27,757 bases of DNA, from the NCBI GenBank assembly GCA_964461135.1, contig CAYWTB010000060.1:1-27757 (forward strand), read 5' to 3'. Origin of the DNA: RQOF01 sp964461135. GTDB lineage: Bacteria; Calditrichota; Calditrichia; RBG-13-44-9. A program made the position numbers and the translations under genes. The notes beneath the pieces are model-generated. The model had not been told where the DNA came from, searched no databases, and saw only the letters and a list, made by a program, of their open reading frames with translations. Each line of letters begins with the position of its first letter. The stretch's first letter is position 1. Of the stretch, positions 15,248 through 23,649 are shown one piece after another.

Positions 15248-15276
15248 TTGACATAATCCACAACCCCGTATATATT
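15248..15276 (+). promoter_or_regulatory. Sigma70-type promoter of the 19-heme cytochrome gene
   Basis: TTGACA at 15248-15253, a 17-base spacer, then TATATT at 15271-15276. This is a near-consensus housekeeping promoter. It leaves a leader of roughly 110 bases before the ATG at 15396. The leader is AT-rich, with no riboswitch-like fold that I can recognise. Confidence 0.6.
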
Positions 15277-15395
15277 AATATATAAGTGAAACTTCGACTG
15301 TTTGAATTTATATAGTAAATAATGCAAAAGGGAAAGATGGTTTCAATAACTATGTGAATTTATTATTATAATAAGTAACAGGAAAGTTTCTTAAA

Positions 15396-18173
15396 ATGAA
15401 ATATTCTCATTTTTTTCTGACTGCCTTTCTGACTTTTTTCGTCTATATACCTGCCCTGGTGTCCCAATCCAATGACGATTGTTATATGTGTCATTCCGAT
15501 CCAACTTTTTCAACTGAACGCCATGGACAAAAAGTATCTCTGTACATAGATTCTGTTAAATTCTCACAATCGGTACATAAAAATCTTAAATGTATGGATT
15601 GTCATTCTGATATTAAAGAGCTGCCTCATCAGGAAAACCTGCAACCGGTGGATTGCGGAAACTGTCACGCAGAGGAGAAGAAAAATTTTGACATGAGTAT
15701 CCATGGACAGGTACTAGAACGCGGGGCCCCTTATGCGCCCACCTGCCATGAATGCCATGGAACACATCATATTTTGCCTCACTCAAATGACCAGTCCCTG
15801 GTTTACAAAATGAACATTCCCGCCCTGTGCGGAAAATGCCACAGGGAAGGAGCACCGGTGGCCCGGGTCTATAACATCCCGGAAAAAAATATTCTTAGTA
15901 ATTATTCTGAGAGTATTCATGGAGAGGGATTATTCAAGATGGGACTGATGGTGACCGCCACCTGTAATAATTGCCATGGTAATCACCTGATTCTTCCGAC
16001 CGCAGATCCCCGTTCGACTATTGCTCCCCAAAATATTGCCAAAACATGTATGCAATGCCATTCCAGGATTGAAGAGGTCCATCAGAAAATTATAAAGGGA
16101 GCATTGTGGGAACAGCGGCCGGGGGTGGTCCCTGCCTGCACGGATTGTCACCTCCCGCATAAAATCCGGGTTGCGGCCCCGGTATCGGTGGTATCAGACC
16201 AGAGTTGTCTGAAATGCCATGCCAAACCGGATATCTTTAAGATGGTCAACAACAATAAGGTGTCCTTAACGGTTAATAAGACAACTCTCCAGAATTCTGT
16301 TCATAAAAATATTCCCTGTGTGGCCTGTCATTCAGACATTTCACCCCAGCATCCGCGCCCCTGTGTCACCGCCGGACGGGTGGACTGTGGAAATTGCCAT
16401 GCGGAGATCGCCGAACAATATTTTGCCAGCAATCACGGACAGGCATTTGACGACAAAAACCTCAATGCGCCTTACTGCACAAATTGTCATGGTAGCCATC
16501 TGGTTTATTCCCATTTGAATGACGAAGCCCAGACTTACCGGACTAATATTCCCAATCTGTGTGGAGACTGCCATGCCAAATTAGCCCAGAGCTCGGATTC
16601 CCTGTCAAATAAGCAGGGAAATGTGCTTATGGATTACTCACGCAGTGTTCATGGGGTGGGGCTAGTGAAACTCGGATTATTACCCAGTGCTGTCTGTAGC
16701 GATTGCCATTCATCTCACTACATTCTGGGCAGTAAAAATCCCCAGTCCACTATTTACTACAAAAATGTTCCGGCGACCTGCGCCACCTGCCATAAGGGCA
16801 TATATGAAAAATATGTAGCCAGTGTGCACAGCTTTACCCAAACTCATACTGATAAACCGTTACCGGTATGTGATAACTGTCATTCAGCTCACCGTATTCA
16901 GTTCGTTCAGCTGGACCCCTTTATGAGAGAGGTGACTCAAATATGCGGCTCCTGCCATGAACGGTTGGCAAACTCTTATTTCCAGACCATCCATGGCAAA
17001 GCCTATCTACTGGGCTACCTGAATGCCGCCAAATGCTCGGATTGTCATGGTGCCCACCATATTTTATCCGTCAATAATGCGGAATCCAGTGTGGGTATTC
17101 TCAATATTGTTAATACCTGCCGTAAGTGCCACGCTGATGCCAACCGGCGCTTTACCGGCTACCTTACTCATGCCACGCATCATGACAGAGCCAAGTATCC
17201 GGTTTTGTTTTTCGCCTACTGGGCAATGCACCTGCTTTTAATCAGTGTCTTCCTTTTCTTTGGCATTCATGCCATGCTGTGGCTTCCGCGTTCATTAAAA
17301 CGTCACCGGGAGAAAGAGAAAGCCAGCGCCGGTGGTGCTCCCAAAAGATATTACATCCAGCGTTTCACAACCGGACAACGGACTATTCATATATTTGTAA
17401 TCATAAGTTTCGTGACCCTGGCAATTACGGGGATGATGCTCAGGTTTGCGGGAACCGGCTGGGCAGATTTCATAGCTGAATTTGTAGGCGGTGTTAAAAC
17501 AGCCGGAATCCTTCACCGCATTGCGGCGGTGATTACCTTCGGATACTTTTTCGCTCATCTTTTTATGCTGGTAAAATTAAAAATCCGGAATAAAATGTCC
17601 TGGATACAGCTCATTTTCGGTAAAAATTCCATGTGGTTCAAGGTGAAGGACATAAAGGAATTCTGGAAATCTCTTAAATGGTTCCTGGGTTTAGGTCCAA
17701 GGCCTGAATATGGTCGCTGGACTTACTGGGAGAAGTTTGATTATTTTGCAGTATTCTGGGGTGTCGCGGTGATTGGCCTGTCCGGTCTCATGTTGTGGTT
17801 TCCTGAATTTTTTACCCTGTTTCTGCCCGGCTGGCTAATTAATGTAGCGGTAATTATTCATGGTGACGAAGCCCTGCTGGCGGTGGGGTTTATCTTTACC
17901 ATCCACTTTTTTAACTCGCATCTCCGCCCCGAATCGTTTCCGCTTGATCCGGTCATCTTTACCGGCCTGGTACCTGTGGAAGATTATAAACAAGATCGTC
18001 CGGCCGAGTATAAAGCCCTGAAAGAGAGCGGGGAATTGAAGAAAAAGGTGGTTCTCTCAGAAATCTCACCCAGAAAAATGCTCTACATTCGAATTTTTGG
18101 CACCTTTTTTCTGATTTCAGGAATTCTCCTGATAATCTCTATTATTCTGAGCATGCTCCTGGGTTATAAATAA
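15396..18173 (+). CDS. 19-heme cytochrome c fused to b-type cytochrome membrane domain (CbcL-like)
   Basis: A 925-residue fusion. A signal peptide (residues 1-24) is followed by a periplasmic domain with 19 CXXCH motifs, from CYMCH at 29 to the last near 580. The hemes fall in blocks of 8 + 8 + 3: the second block repeats the first about 242-244 residues later with the same motif order, and the third restarts at the third heme of the block. From about 600 there are some six membrane helices with paired histidines (RTIHIF, ILHRIAAVITFGYFFAHLF, VIIHGDEALLAVGFIFTIHFF), like the diheme b subunit of formate dehydrogenase or Ni-Fe hydrogenase. Multiheme c plus FdnI/HydC-type b is the architecture of Geobacter CbcL, a menaquinol oxidase used at low acceptor potential. 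I infer quinol oxidation at the b domain with electrons leaving through the heme chain. AGGAAAG lies 15 bases before the ATG. Confidence 0.88.
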   Translation: MKYSHFFLTAFLTFFVYIPALVSQSNDDCYMCHSDPTFSTERHGQKVSLYIDSVKFSQSVHKNLKCMDCHSDIKELPHQENLQPVDCGNCHAEEKKNFDMSIHGQVLERGAPYAPTCHECHGTHHILPHSNDQSLVYKMNIPALCGKCHREGAPVARVYNIPEKNILSNYSESIHGEGLFKMGLMVTATCNNCHGNHLILPTADPRSTIAPQNIAKTCMQCHSRIEEVHQKIIKGALWEQRPGVVPACTDCHLPHKIRVAAPVSVVSDQSCLKCHAKPDIFKMVNNNKVSLTVNKTTLQNSVHKNIPCVACHSDISPQHPRPCVTAGRVDCGNCHAEIAEQYFASNHGQAFDDKNLNAPYCTNCHGSHLVYSHLNDEAQTYRTNIPNLCGDCHAKLAQSSDSLSNKQGNVLMDYSRSVHGVGLVKLGLLPSAVCSDCHSSHYILGSKNPQSTIYYKNVPATCATCHKGIYEKYVASVHSFTQTHTDKPLPVCDNCHSAHRIQFVQLDPFMREVTQICGSCHERLANSYFQTIHGKAYLLGYLNAAKCSDCHGAHHILSVNNAESSVGILNIVNTCRKCHADANRRFTGYLTHATHHDRAKYPVLFFAYWAMHLLLISVFLFFGIHAMLWLPRSLKRHREKEKASAGGAPKRYYIQRFTTGQRTIHIFVIISFVTLAITGMMLRFAGTGWADFIAEFVGGVKTAGILHRIAAVITFGYFFAHLFMLVKLKIRNKMSWIQLIFGKNSMWFKVKDIKEFWKSLKWFLGLGPRPEYGRWTYWEKFDYFAVFWGVAVIGLSGLMLWFPEFFTLFLPGWLINVAVIIHGDEALLAVGFIFTIHFFNSHLRPESFPLDPVIFTGLVPVEDYKQDRPAEYKALKESGELKKKVVLSEISPRKMLYIRIFGTFFLISGILLIISIILSMLLGYK

Positions 18174-18232
18174 GTGCCGGTGGTAAAGGATTCCCGATTA
18201 AATCGCTTCCTTCCAGCAGGCCAATCGATCAG

Positions 18233-18256
18233 CCGGAAGGCGGATCCGCCTACTGG
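18233..18256. repeat. 24-base imperfect palindrome downstream of the 19-heme cytochrome gene
   Basis: The arms pair at 20 of 24 positions around a perfect GGCGGATCCGCC core (18239-18250). It could form a hairpin that stabilises or ends the upstream mRNA (no T run follows), bind a dimeric protein, or be a dispersed repeat of the genome. Confidence 0.5.
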
Positions 18257-18542
18257 TGGAGATGAAATCGTCCAGGATTTCAAAAAGGAGTACAGGGAAA
18301 AGGAAACCGAATTCCCTATGGGGGCCTAATGGCTTATTTTGTAATTTGGATTTTGAAATTTCTATTTTTGCCTGATTCATGCTCCGGATTCACTAAACCT
18401 GCTGTTACGTTAGGTACTGTCCAGTTTATTGGGAATAATCTATGGTGAAAAAGGTACAATATAAAATTGATAAGCAGTGCATGACAATATCCCAAAATAT
18501 AACCTGCTTCCATACAATTCTAAACATTATTCTACAAAACTA

Positions 18543-18570
18543 TTGACAATCTGTTAAATTTGGATATATT
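18543..18570 (+). promoter_or_regulatory. Sigma70-type promoter without an obvious gene
   Basis: TTGACA at 18543-18548, a 16-base spacer, TATATT at 18565-18570. The hexamers are the same as those of the promoter at 15248. The next supported start is 457 bases away at 19027, so it either drives a long leader for that gene or a small RNA. Confidence 0.4.
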
Positions 18571-19026
18571 ATATGTGGCTTTTGAACTTAAAGTCTTATC
18601 CAGATTAAATTCAATATCGAGTAACCAACTTTTTATTTTTATTTTTTTCAAAAGCAGAATACATGTGACAGAATTTCCGTCCCGGATTAACAAATAATGC
18701 CTTTTGAAGTAATATGCCTGTTTAAAAATCAAAAATAGTGAAAATTCTGCCAGGGTAGCTAATACATGTAAATCGTTTCACCAGGTCTATAGGTTGCTAC
18801 TTTTATCCGGGAATCGTGTACGCATAGCAGTGGTATTCTCCGCTTCAAATTTATGTCCCATTTGTCATATATAATTGTTTTATTCCTGGTCATATTTTTC
18901 TGATTTTAGTCATCATCAAATTAACAAGAAAAAGAGTTTAAACAGTAATGTTTTGTCTGAGGCGAATACTGAATATTCAACTCCCGGGATTAAGAAACTG
19001 CCACAGCAAAAGAACGAGGCGTTTTA

Positions 19027-20673
19027 ATGGAATCTGCGGAAAATAAAAATCTGGATTTGAAACAGATAAAAGCATCTCTGAGGTCGCTGGAAGATCGCAT
19101 TGCACGCATTGAATCCATTCTGGAAATGAGTTCGGAAAAAGCAGAAAACGAAGAGGAGTTTTCTCTGTTTCCGAAAAACATTTTACAGGCAACAGATACA
19201 CTGGAACTGAGAATAGGACAATTCTGGTTAGCCAAAGCGGGCATCGTGGTCCTGGCTATTGGTATTATTTTTCTGCTCACCTTTCCTTATAGAAATTTGC
19301 CACCCATACTCCCCAGCCTGATGGGTTACGTGGCAGTGGGTATCATTCTTTTCCTGTCTTTTATCTGGAAGAAAACCCTTTCCTATTTATCCCGGTATTT
19401 GTTAGGGGGAGGATTGGCTTTCCTTTACTTTTCTACCCTGAGATTGCATTATTTCTCGGTTCAAAGTGTTATCACCAGCAAATTTCTTTTAATATTTCTG
19501 CTCCTGATAGTGGTAACTATCAGTTTGGTAACGGCTATCCGTATTCGTTCACCCTATTTTGCAGGGCTGGCTCTTTCCCTGGGATATATAACCGCCATTC
19601 TGGCGGGATATTCCTATGCGGTATTTTTACTCCTACTGGTATTTTCGGCCGTCAGTGTTTTTTTCAAACTGCATTATCAATGGAAAAGCCTGATGATCTA
19701 CAGTCTCATCCTGACCTATTTTATGCATTTCATGTGGTTTATCAATAATCCGTTTCTGGGTAATGTTCTGCTGTTTGTTTCAGGCCCGCTGGCAAACATC
19801 TATTTTATTTTACTTTACATGCTGGTTTATGCCACGGGAATATTGGTCCGCACGCGTGACCTGCCGGAAGACAGTTTTGTTATTGCCAGCACCTTTTTAA
19901 ACTGTTTCGCCGGATTCGGCCTTTTTCTAATAATCAGCGTAACACGTTTTTCCGGGTCACTTTTCTTTGAACATTTACTCGCATCTGTGGTCTTTCTGGG
20001 ATTGTCTGTTGCTTTCTGGTTACGGGAAAAAAGTAAATATTCAACTTTCTTTTATGCCATTCTTGGTTATGCCGCCTTAAGCGTAGCCATCATTGTCCAT
20101 TTTCAAGTTCCGGATTTCTTCATATGGCTATGCTGGCAAAGCTTACTGGTTATAAGTACTGCTTTGTGGTTTCGTTCCAAAATCATTGTTCTGGCCAATT
20201 TCTTTATCTTTCTGGTCATCATCCTCAGCTATCTGGCTCTGGACAAAAGCATTGGCCTGGAGAGCCTGAGTTTCGGAATTGTGGCACTAACGAGTGCAAG
20301 GATTATGAACTGGCAGCGCCATCGCCTGGATTTGAAAACTGAAATTATGAGAAATTCATATCTTACCACTGCTTTTTTTATTATTCCTTTTTCACTGTAT
20401 CACATTTTCCCTCAGCGATATGTAAGTCTCTCATGGATCGGGATGGCGATTCTCTACTATGTTATCAGTGTAGCTTTGAAAAATAAAAAATACCGCTGGA
20501 TGGCCTTACTGACCCTTCTGGTCTCAGTTATATATATTATTATTATTGGAATCGCCAGGCTGGAGCCGGTTTTTAGGATTATCTCTTTTATGGTATTAGG
20601 AATTGTCCTGTTAATTATGTCTATCATATATGCCAAAATCCGCCTGAAATCCGATTCTCAAAAGGAAGAATAA
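19027..20673 (+). CDS. DUF2339-like polytopic membrane protein
   Basis: A 548-residue protein that starts with a charged coiled-coil (LKQIKASLRSLEDRIARIESIL, residues 12-33) and then LELRIGQFWLAKAGIVVLAIGIIFLL, the typical entry of DUF2339 proteins. Around 14-16 hydrophobic helices follow, with short loops and few charges. No catalytic motif or cofactor site is visible, and the function of the family is unknown; other members are often longer. GAGG lies 7 bases before the ATG. It sits between two cytochrome modules on the same strand but is 185 bases from the Rieske gene, so co-transcription is possible and not shown. Family assignment is by pattern and moderate. Confidence 0.6.
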   Translation: MESAENKNLDLKQIKASLRSLEDRIARIESILEMSSEKAENEEEFSLFPKNILQATDTLELRIGQFWLAKAGIVVLAIGIIFLLTFPYRNLPPILPSLMGYVAVGIILFLSFIWKKTLSYLSRYLLGGGLAFLYFSTLRLHYFSVQSVITSKFLLIFLLLIVVTISLVTAIRIRSPYFAGLALSLGYITAILAGYSYAVFLLLLVFSAVSVFFKLHYQWKSLMIYSLILTYFMHFMWFINNPFLGNVLLFVSGPLANIYFILLYMLVYATGILVRTRDLPEDSFVIASTFLNCFAGFGLFLIISVTRFSGSLFFEHLLASVVFLGLSVAFWLREKSKYSTFFYAILGYAALSVAIIVHFQVPDFFIWLCWQSLLVISTALWFRSKIIVLANFFIFLVIILSYLALDKSIGLESLSFGIVALTSARIMNWQRHRLDLKTEIMRNSYLTTAFFIIPFSLYHIFPQRYVSLSWIGMAILYYVISVALKNKKYRWMALLTLLVSVIYIIIIGIARLEPVFRIISFMVLGIVLLIMSIIYAKIRLKSDSQKEE

Positions 20674-20858
20674 CCGCAGTTACGGAGAAACTTCAAAAAA
20701 GTACCATTAATAGGAAATCAGAAGTCTTAAAGGAAGAGAATTTTTGGAAGCAGGATAATATCTGAACTGAGAAGATGGACATTTTTTTTATTTGGAAATA
20801 GGTAATAAATGAAATATACTTTTAAAAAAGCACTTCATAAAAAAACGGATAACATTCC

Positions 20859-21293
20859 ATGAAAACCAATCGCCGCAGGTTTCTTAATCTGGTTATCGGG
20901 GGTGGACTGGCGGGGTGGCTGGGAAGCGTTTTATATCCGGTGATTTCCTATTTGGTTCCACCCAAAATTCCCGAGGCTATTGTAAATTCCGTGAAAGCAG
21001 GAGCCACTACAGATTTTCCTCCCAACAGCGGAAAAATTATTAAGTTCGGCAGGATACCGGTTATTTTAATACGCACCAATGACAAGAAATTCCTGGCTTT
21101 TTCCGCCACCTGCACCCATCTGGACTGTATCGTGCAGTATCGCAGTGATACCCAGCAGATCTGGTGCGCCTGTCATAACGGCGTCTATGATCTGAACGGT
21201 CGAAATGTATCGGGACCCCCACCCCGGCCACTGGAGCCCTTCAATGTTCTGGTTCAAAACGATGAAATCATAATAACCAAACCCACAGGTTAA
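20859..21293 (+). CDS. Rieske iron-sulfur protein of a cytochrome bc-type complex
   Basis: A 144-residue [2Fe-2S] subunit that takes the first electron from quinol at the outer quinone site. The N-terminus has the twin-arginine motif NRRRFLNL and one helix (10-32), which stays as membrane anchor. Cluster boxes are CTHLDC (85-90) and CACHNG (103-108): Cys85, His87, Cys103 and His106 are the expected ligands, Cys90 and Cys105 the disulfide. GPPPRPL supplies the conserved Pro loop. Box II reads CACHNG where many have CPCHGS. Five bases separate its stop from the cytochrome b start, so the two are one operon. The ribosome site is weak (ACGGA). Confidence 0.93.
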   Translation: MKTNRRRFLNLVIGGGLAGWLGSVLYPVISYLVPPKIPEAIVNSVKAGATTDFPPNSGKIIKFGRIPVILIRTNDKKFLAFSATCTHLDCIVQYRSDTQQIWCACHNGVYDLNGRNVSGPPPRPLEPFNVLVQNDEIIITKPTG

Positions 21294-21298
21294 CAGGT

Positions 21299-22378
21299 AT
21301 GAAAACCATTGGACAAAAATTATTTGCCTGGTTCGATGAACGTTTTGATCTCTCTCCTGTTGTCGAATTTGTAAATCATAAAAGAGTTCCCGTTCATCGC
21401 CATATGATCTGGTATTACATGGGCGGTGTTACTCTGTTCCTCTTCGTCACACAGGTCGTTACCGGTATCCTGTTGCTCTTTTATTATCGTCCCGGAGCAG
21501 ATTCCGCTTATGAAAGCTTACGTTTCATTCTCACCAAGGTCAACTTCGGATGGCTGATTCGATCCATTCACAGCTGGTCTGCCAATCTCATGGTTTTTTT
21601 TGTTTTTGTTCATATGTTCAGTACATTCTTTACACGCGCATACCAGAAACCCCGGGAGATGACCTGGGTCAGCGGTTTTATCCTGCTAGCACTGGCGCTG
21701 GGCTTCGGATTCAGCGGTTACCTTCTTCCCTGGAATGAACTGGCGTTTTTTGCAACCAAAGTAGGTACGGATATTGCCGGATCCGTTCCCTTTATTGGCA
21801 AGGCCCTTCTGGTGGTATTGAGAGGGGGTGATGACGTCACCGGTGCCACTCTCACCCGTTTTTATGCATTTCACGTGGCCATGCTGCCGGCTATCTTTAC
21901 GGTTTTTCTTACCCTTCATCTTTTATTTGTTCAAAGACAGGGGATGAGTGAGCCGGAAGAATTACAGGGACTGGCCGAGAATCAAAAGAAATCTATCTCT
22001 TTCTTTCCCAATTTTTTCCTGCGGGATGCACTTTTATGGCTGATCGTTCTGAACATCCTGCTGTATCTGGCGGTATTTTATCCCTGGGATCTGGGTTTTA
22101 AGGCCGACCCATTTACATCCGCACCCGCCGGTATAAAACCGGAATGGTATTTTATGTTCATGTTTCAGACCCTCAAATTTCTCCCTGCTCATATTCTGGT
22201 CTTTGAAGGAGAAGTGGTGGGAATCGTATTCTTCGGCCTGGCCGGTTTGGCCTGGATGCTTGCCCCCTTCTGGCAATTCGGATCAAAACGAAAAGGCGTT
22301 TCCAATCCCATGAACATTATCGGATTAATATCCCTTGCGTTTATTATAATCATGACTATTGTGGGTTACTTAGTATAA
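21299..22378 (+). CDS. Cytochrome b subunit of a bc/b6f-type complex (b6 plus subunit IV in one chain)
   Basis: A 359-residue quinol-oxidising cytochrome b. Heme ligands are His91/His105 (14 apart) and His192/His207 (15 apart). The 15-residue spacing in the second pair is the b6-type pattern. The quinol-site motif PEWY is at 281-284 (KPEWYFMFMFQ), in the part corresponding to subunit IV, so both b6f polypeptides are fused here. In b6 a Cys in FYCLGG binds the extra heme c(n); here the aligned segment is WYYMGG with Tyr40, so that heme should be absent. About seven to eight helices can be drawn. It lies between the Rieske gene (5-base gap) and the nine-heme gene (11-base gap), with no cytochrome c1 or f gene. 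Confidence 0.93.
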   Translation: MKTIGQKLFAWFDERFDLSPVVEFVNHKRVPVHRHMIWYYMGGVTLFLFVTQVVTGILLLFYYRPGADSAYESLRFILTKVNFGWLIRSIHSWSANLMVFFVFVHMFSTFFTRAYQKPREMTWVSGFILLALALGFGFSGYLLPWNELAFFATKVGTDIAGSVPFIGKALLVVLRGGDDVTGATLTRFYAFHVAMLPAIFTVFLTLHLLFVQRQGMSEPEELQGLAENQKKSISFFPNFFLRDALLWLIVLNILLYLAVFYPWDLGFKADPFTSAPAGIKPEWYFMFMFQTLKFLPAHILVFEGEVVGIVFFGLAGLAWMLAPFWQFGSKRKGVSNPMNIIGLISLAFIIIMTIVGYLV

Positions 22379-22389
22379 AGGTATACGAC

Positions 22390-23649
22390 ATGAAAAAAAC
22401 CATAATCATTATTCCGACAATACTGATATTAAGCATACTGACCATTATGTTATCCGTCAGGAATCTAACGGCTGAAATATCTCAGCAACTGCTGGAAGAT
22501 GATCATTGTATTTCCTGCCATAAGGAACTGGACATACTCCCCAGCGATTTTCAGGATTATGATGTTCACCTGCAGCCGGGATTATCCTGCGCCGGATGCC
22601 ACGGGGGGGATCCCACCAGCAATGATCCAGAAATCGCCATGAGTCCTAAAAAAGGATTCGTGGGAGTACCGGACAGGAAGAGCACACCCGCATTCTGTGG
22701 GAATTGTCATTCACACATAGACTTTATGCGTAAGTATCAGCCACGCATTGCAACCGATCAGTTTCAACAGTATTATACCAGTGTGCATGGTCAGAAACTG
22801 AAAAAAGGCGATATGAAAGTGGCTGAATGCGTAAGCTGTCACAGTGCCCATGAAATCACTTCCGCCACTGATGGACGTTCCACGGTGTATGCAATAAATG
22901 TTCCTGCCACCTGTAACAAATGCCATGGTGATGCGGACTATATGAAAGATTATCATATTCCGACTAACCAATATGCCGAATATGCGATCAGTGTACATGG
23001 GATGGATCTACTGGAGAAAAAAGACGTGGGCGCACCCGCCTGTAATGACTGCCACGGTAACCATGGTGCAACTCCTCCCGGTATAGAGTCAGTTGCACAT
23101 GTCTGCGGAAACTGCCATGTCAACAACATGCAATATTTTGAAGCCAGTCCTATGGCTCGACCATTCGGCGAAATGGAAATCCATGGCTGTGAACAATGCC
23201 ATGGTTATCATGAGGTTAAAGAGACCAGTGATGACATGGTAAGCGTGGGTGAGGCATCAGTCTGTACCGCCTGCCACAGTGAAGGTGATTCCGGCTATGT
23301 TGCCGCACGCGAAATTTACACCGATATCAGTGGTTTTGTAACCCTGTATGACAGCGCTGAAACCAAATTAAAAGACGTTCAGAAAAAAGGAATGGATGAT
23401 GTGGATATTATTTTCCTTCTCCAGGAAGCCAATCAGACGCTGATTCATACCCGAACTCTTGTGCACACCTTTGATCCATCACAGGTAAAAGAAAAAACAA
23501 AAGAAGGGGAGGAAAAGAGCACCGGCGTCATTACACTGGCGAACAAGGAAATAAGGGATTACTATGTCCGGCGCCGGGGTTTCGGTGTGGCTACTTTATT
23601 TATCACCATCCTGGTTATCGCCCTGTTCTTTAAAATTAAAAGATTGTAA
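22390..23649 (+). CDS. Nine-heme membrane-anchored cytochrome c, electron-accepting subunit of the bc-type complex
   Basis: A 419-residue protein with nine CXXCH motifs, first Cys at residues 40, 67, 103, 147, 175, 218, 239, 267 and 292. The N-terminal hydrophobic segment (4-22) is a signal or anchor, and a second helix (398-415) ends in KIKRL, a cytoplasmic basic tail. Between the last heme and that helix is a heme-free, largely helical region (300-390). Two copies of a diheme module beginning SVHG (131 and 201) resemble modules of the 19-heme protein. As the third gene of the Rieske-cytochrome b operon it most likely replaces cytochrome c1/f and passes electrons to periplasmic carriers. Geobacter Cbc complexes pair cytochrome b with multiheme c in this way. 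AAAGG precedes the start. Confidence 0.9.
   Translation: MKKTIIIIPTILILSILTIMLSVRNLTAEISQQLLEDDHCISCHKELDILPSDFQDYDVHLQPGLSCAGCHGGDPTSNDPEIAMSPKKGFVGVPDRKSTPAFCGNCHSHIDFMRKYQPRIATDQFQQYYTSVHGQKLKKGDMKVAECVSCHSAHEITSATDGRSTVYAINVPATCNKCHGDADYMKDYHIPTNQYAEYAISVHGMDLLEKKDVGAPACNDCHGNHGATPPGIESVAHVCGNCHVNNMQYFEASPMARPFGEMEIHGCEQCHGYHEVKETSDDMVSVGEASVCTACHSEGDSGYVAAREIYTDISGFVTLYDSAETKLKDVQKKGMDDVDIIFLLQEANQTLIHTRTLVHTFDPSQVKEKTKEGEEKSTGVITLANKEIRDYYVRRRGFGVATLFITILVIALFFKIKRL

Larger units (their letters stand above)
18174..19026. other. Long intergenic region with a palindrome and an orphan promoter
   Basis: These 853 bases contain no gene I can support. Sixty bases after the cytochrome stop is a near-perfect 24-base palindrome (18233-18256, core GGCGGATCCGCC). 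At 18543-18570 there is a sigma70-like promoter. The part from 18580 to 18900 is AT-rich, with T runs at 18630-18650, and could encode a small RNA. A 49-codon GTG frame (18180-18329) and a 66-codon minus-strand frame (18532-18732) are open but unsupported. Confidence 0.4.

Noticed and set aside
15340..15395. Possible Rex or DnaA site (TGTGAATTT) in front of the 19-heme gene
   Set aside because: Only one half-site resembles either motif, and there is no second half.
18180..18329. 49-codon GTG reading frame after the 19-heme gene
   Set aside because: No ribosome site, no recognisable family, and it runs through the 24-base palindrome. It could be a gene remnant but cannot be supported.
18532..18732. 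66-codon minus-strand frame in the long intergenic region
   Set aside because: AT-rich composition (many Lys, Ile, Leu), no ribosome site, and it overlaps the plus-strand promoter candidate.
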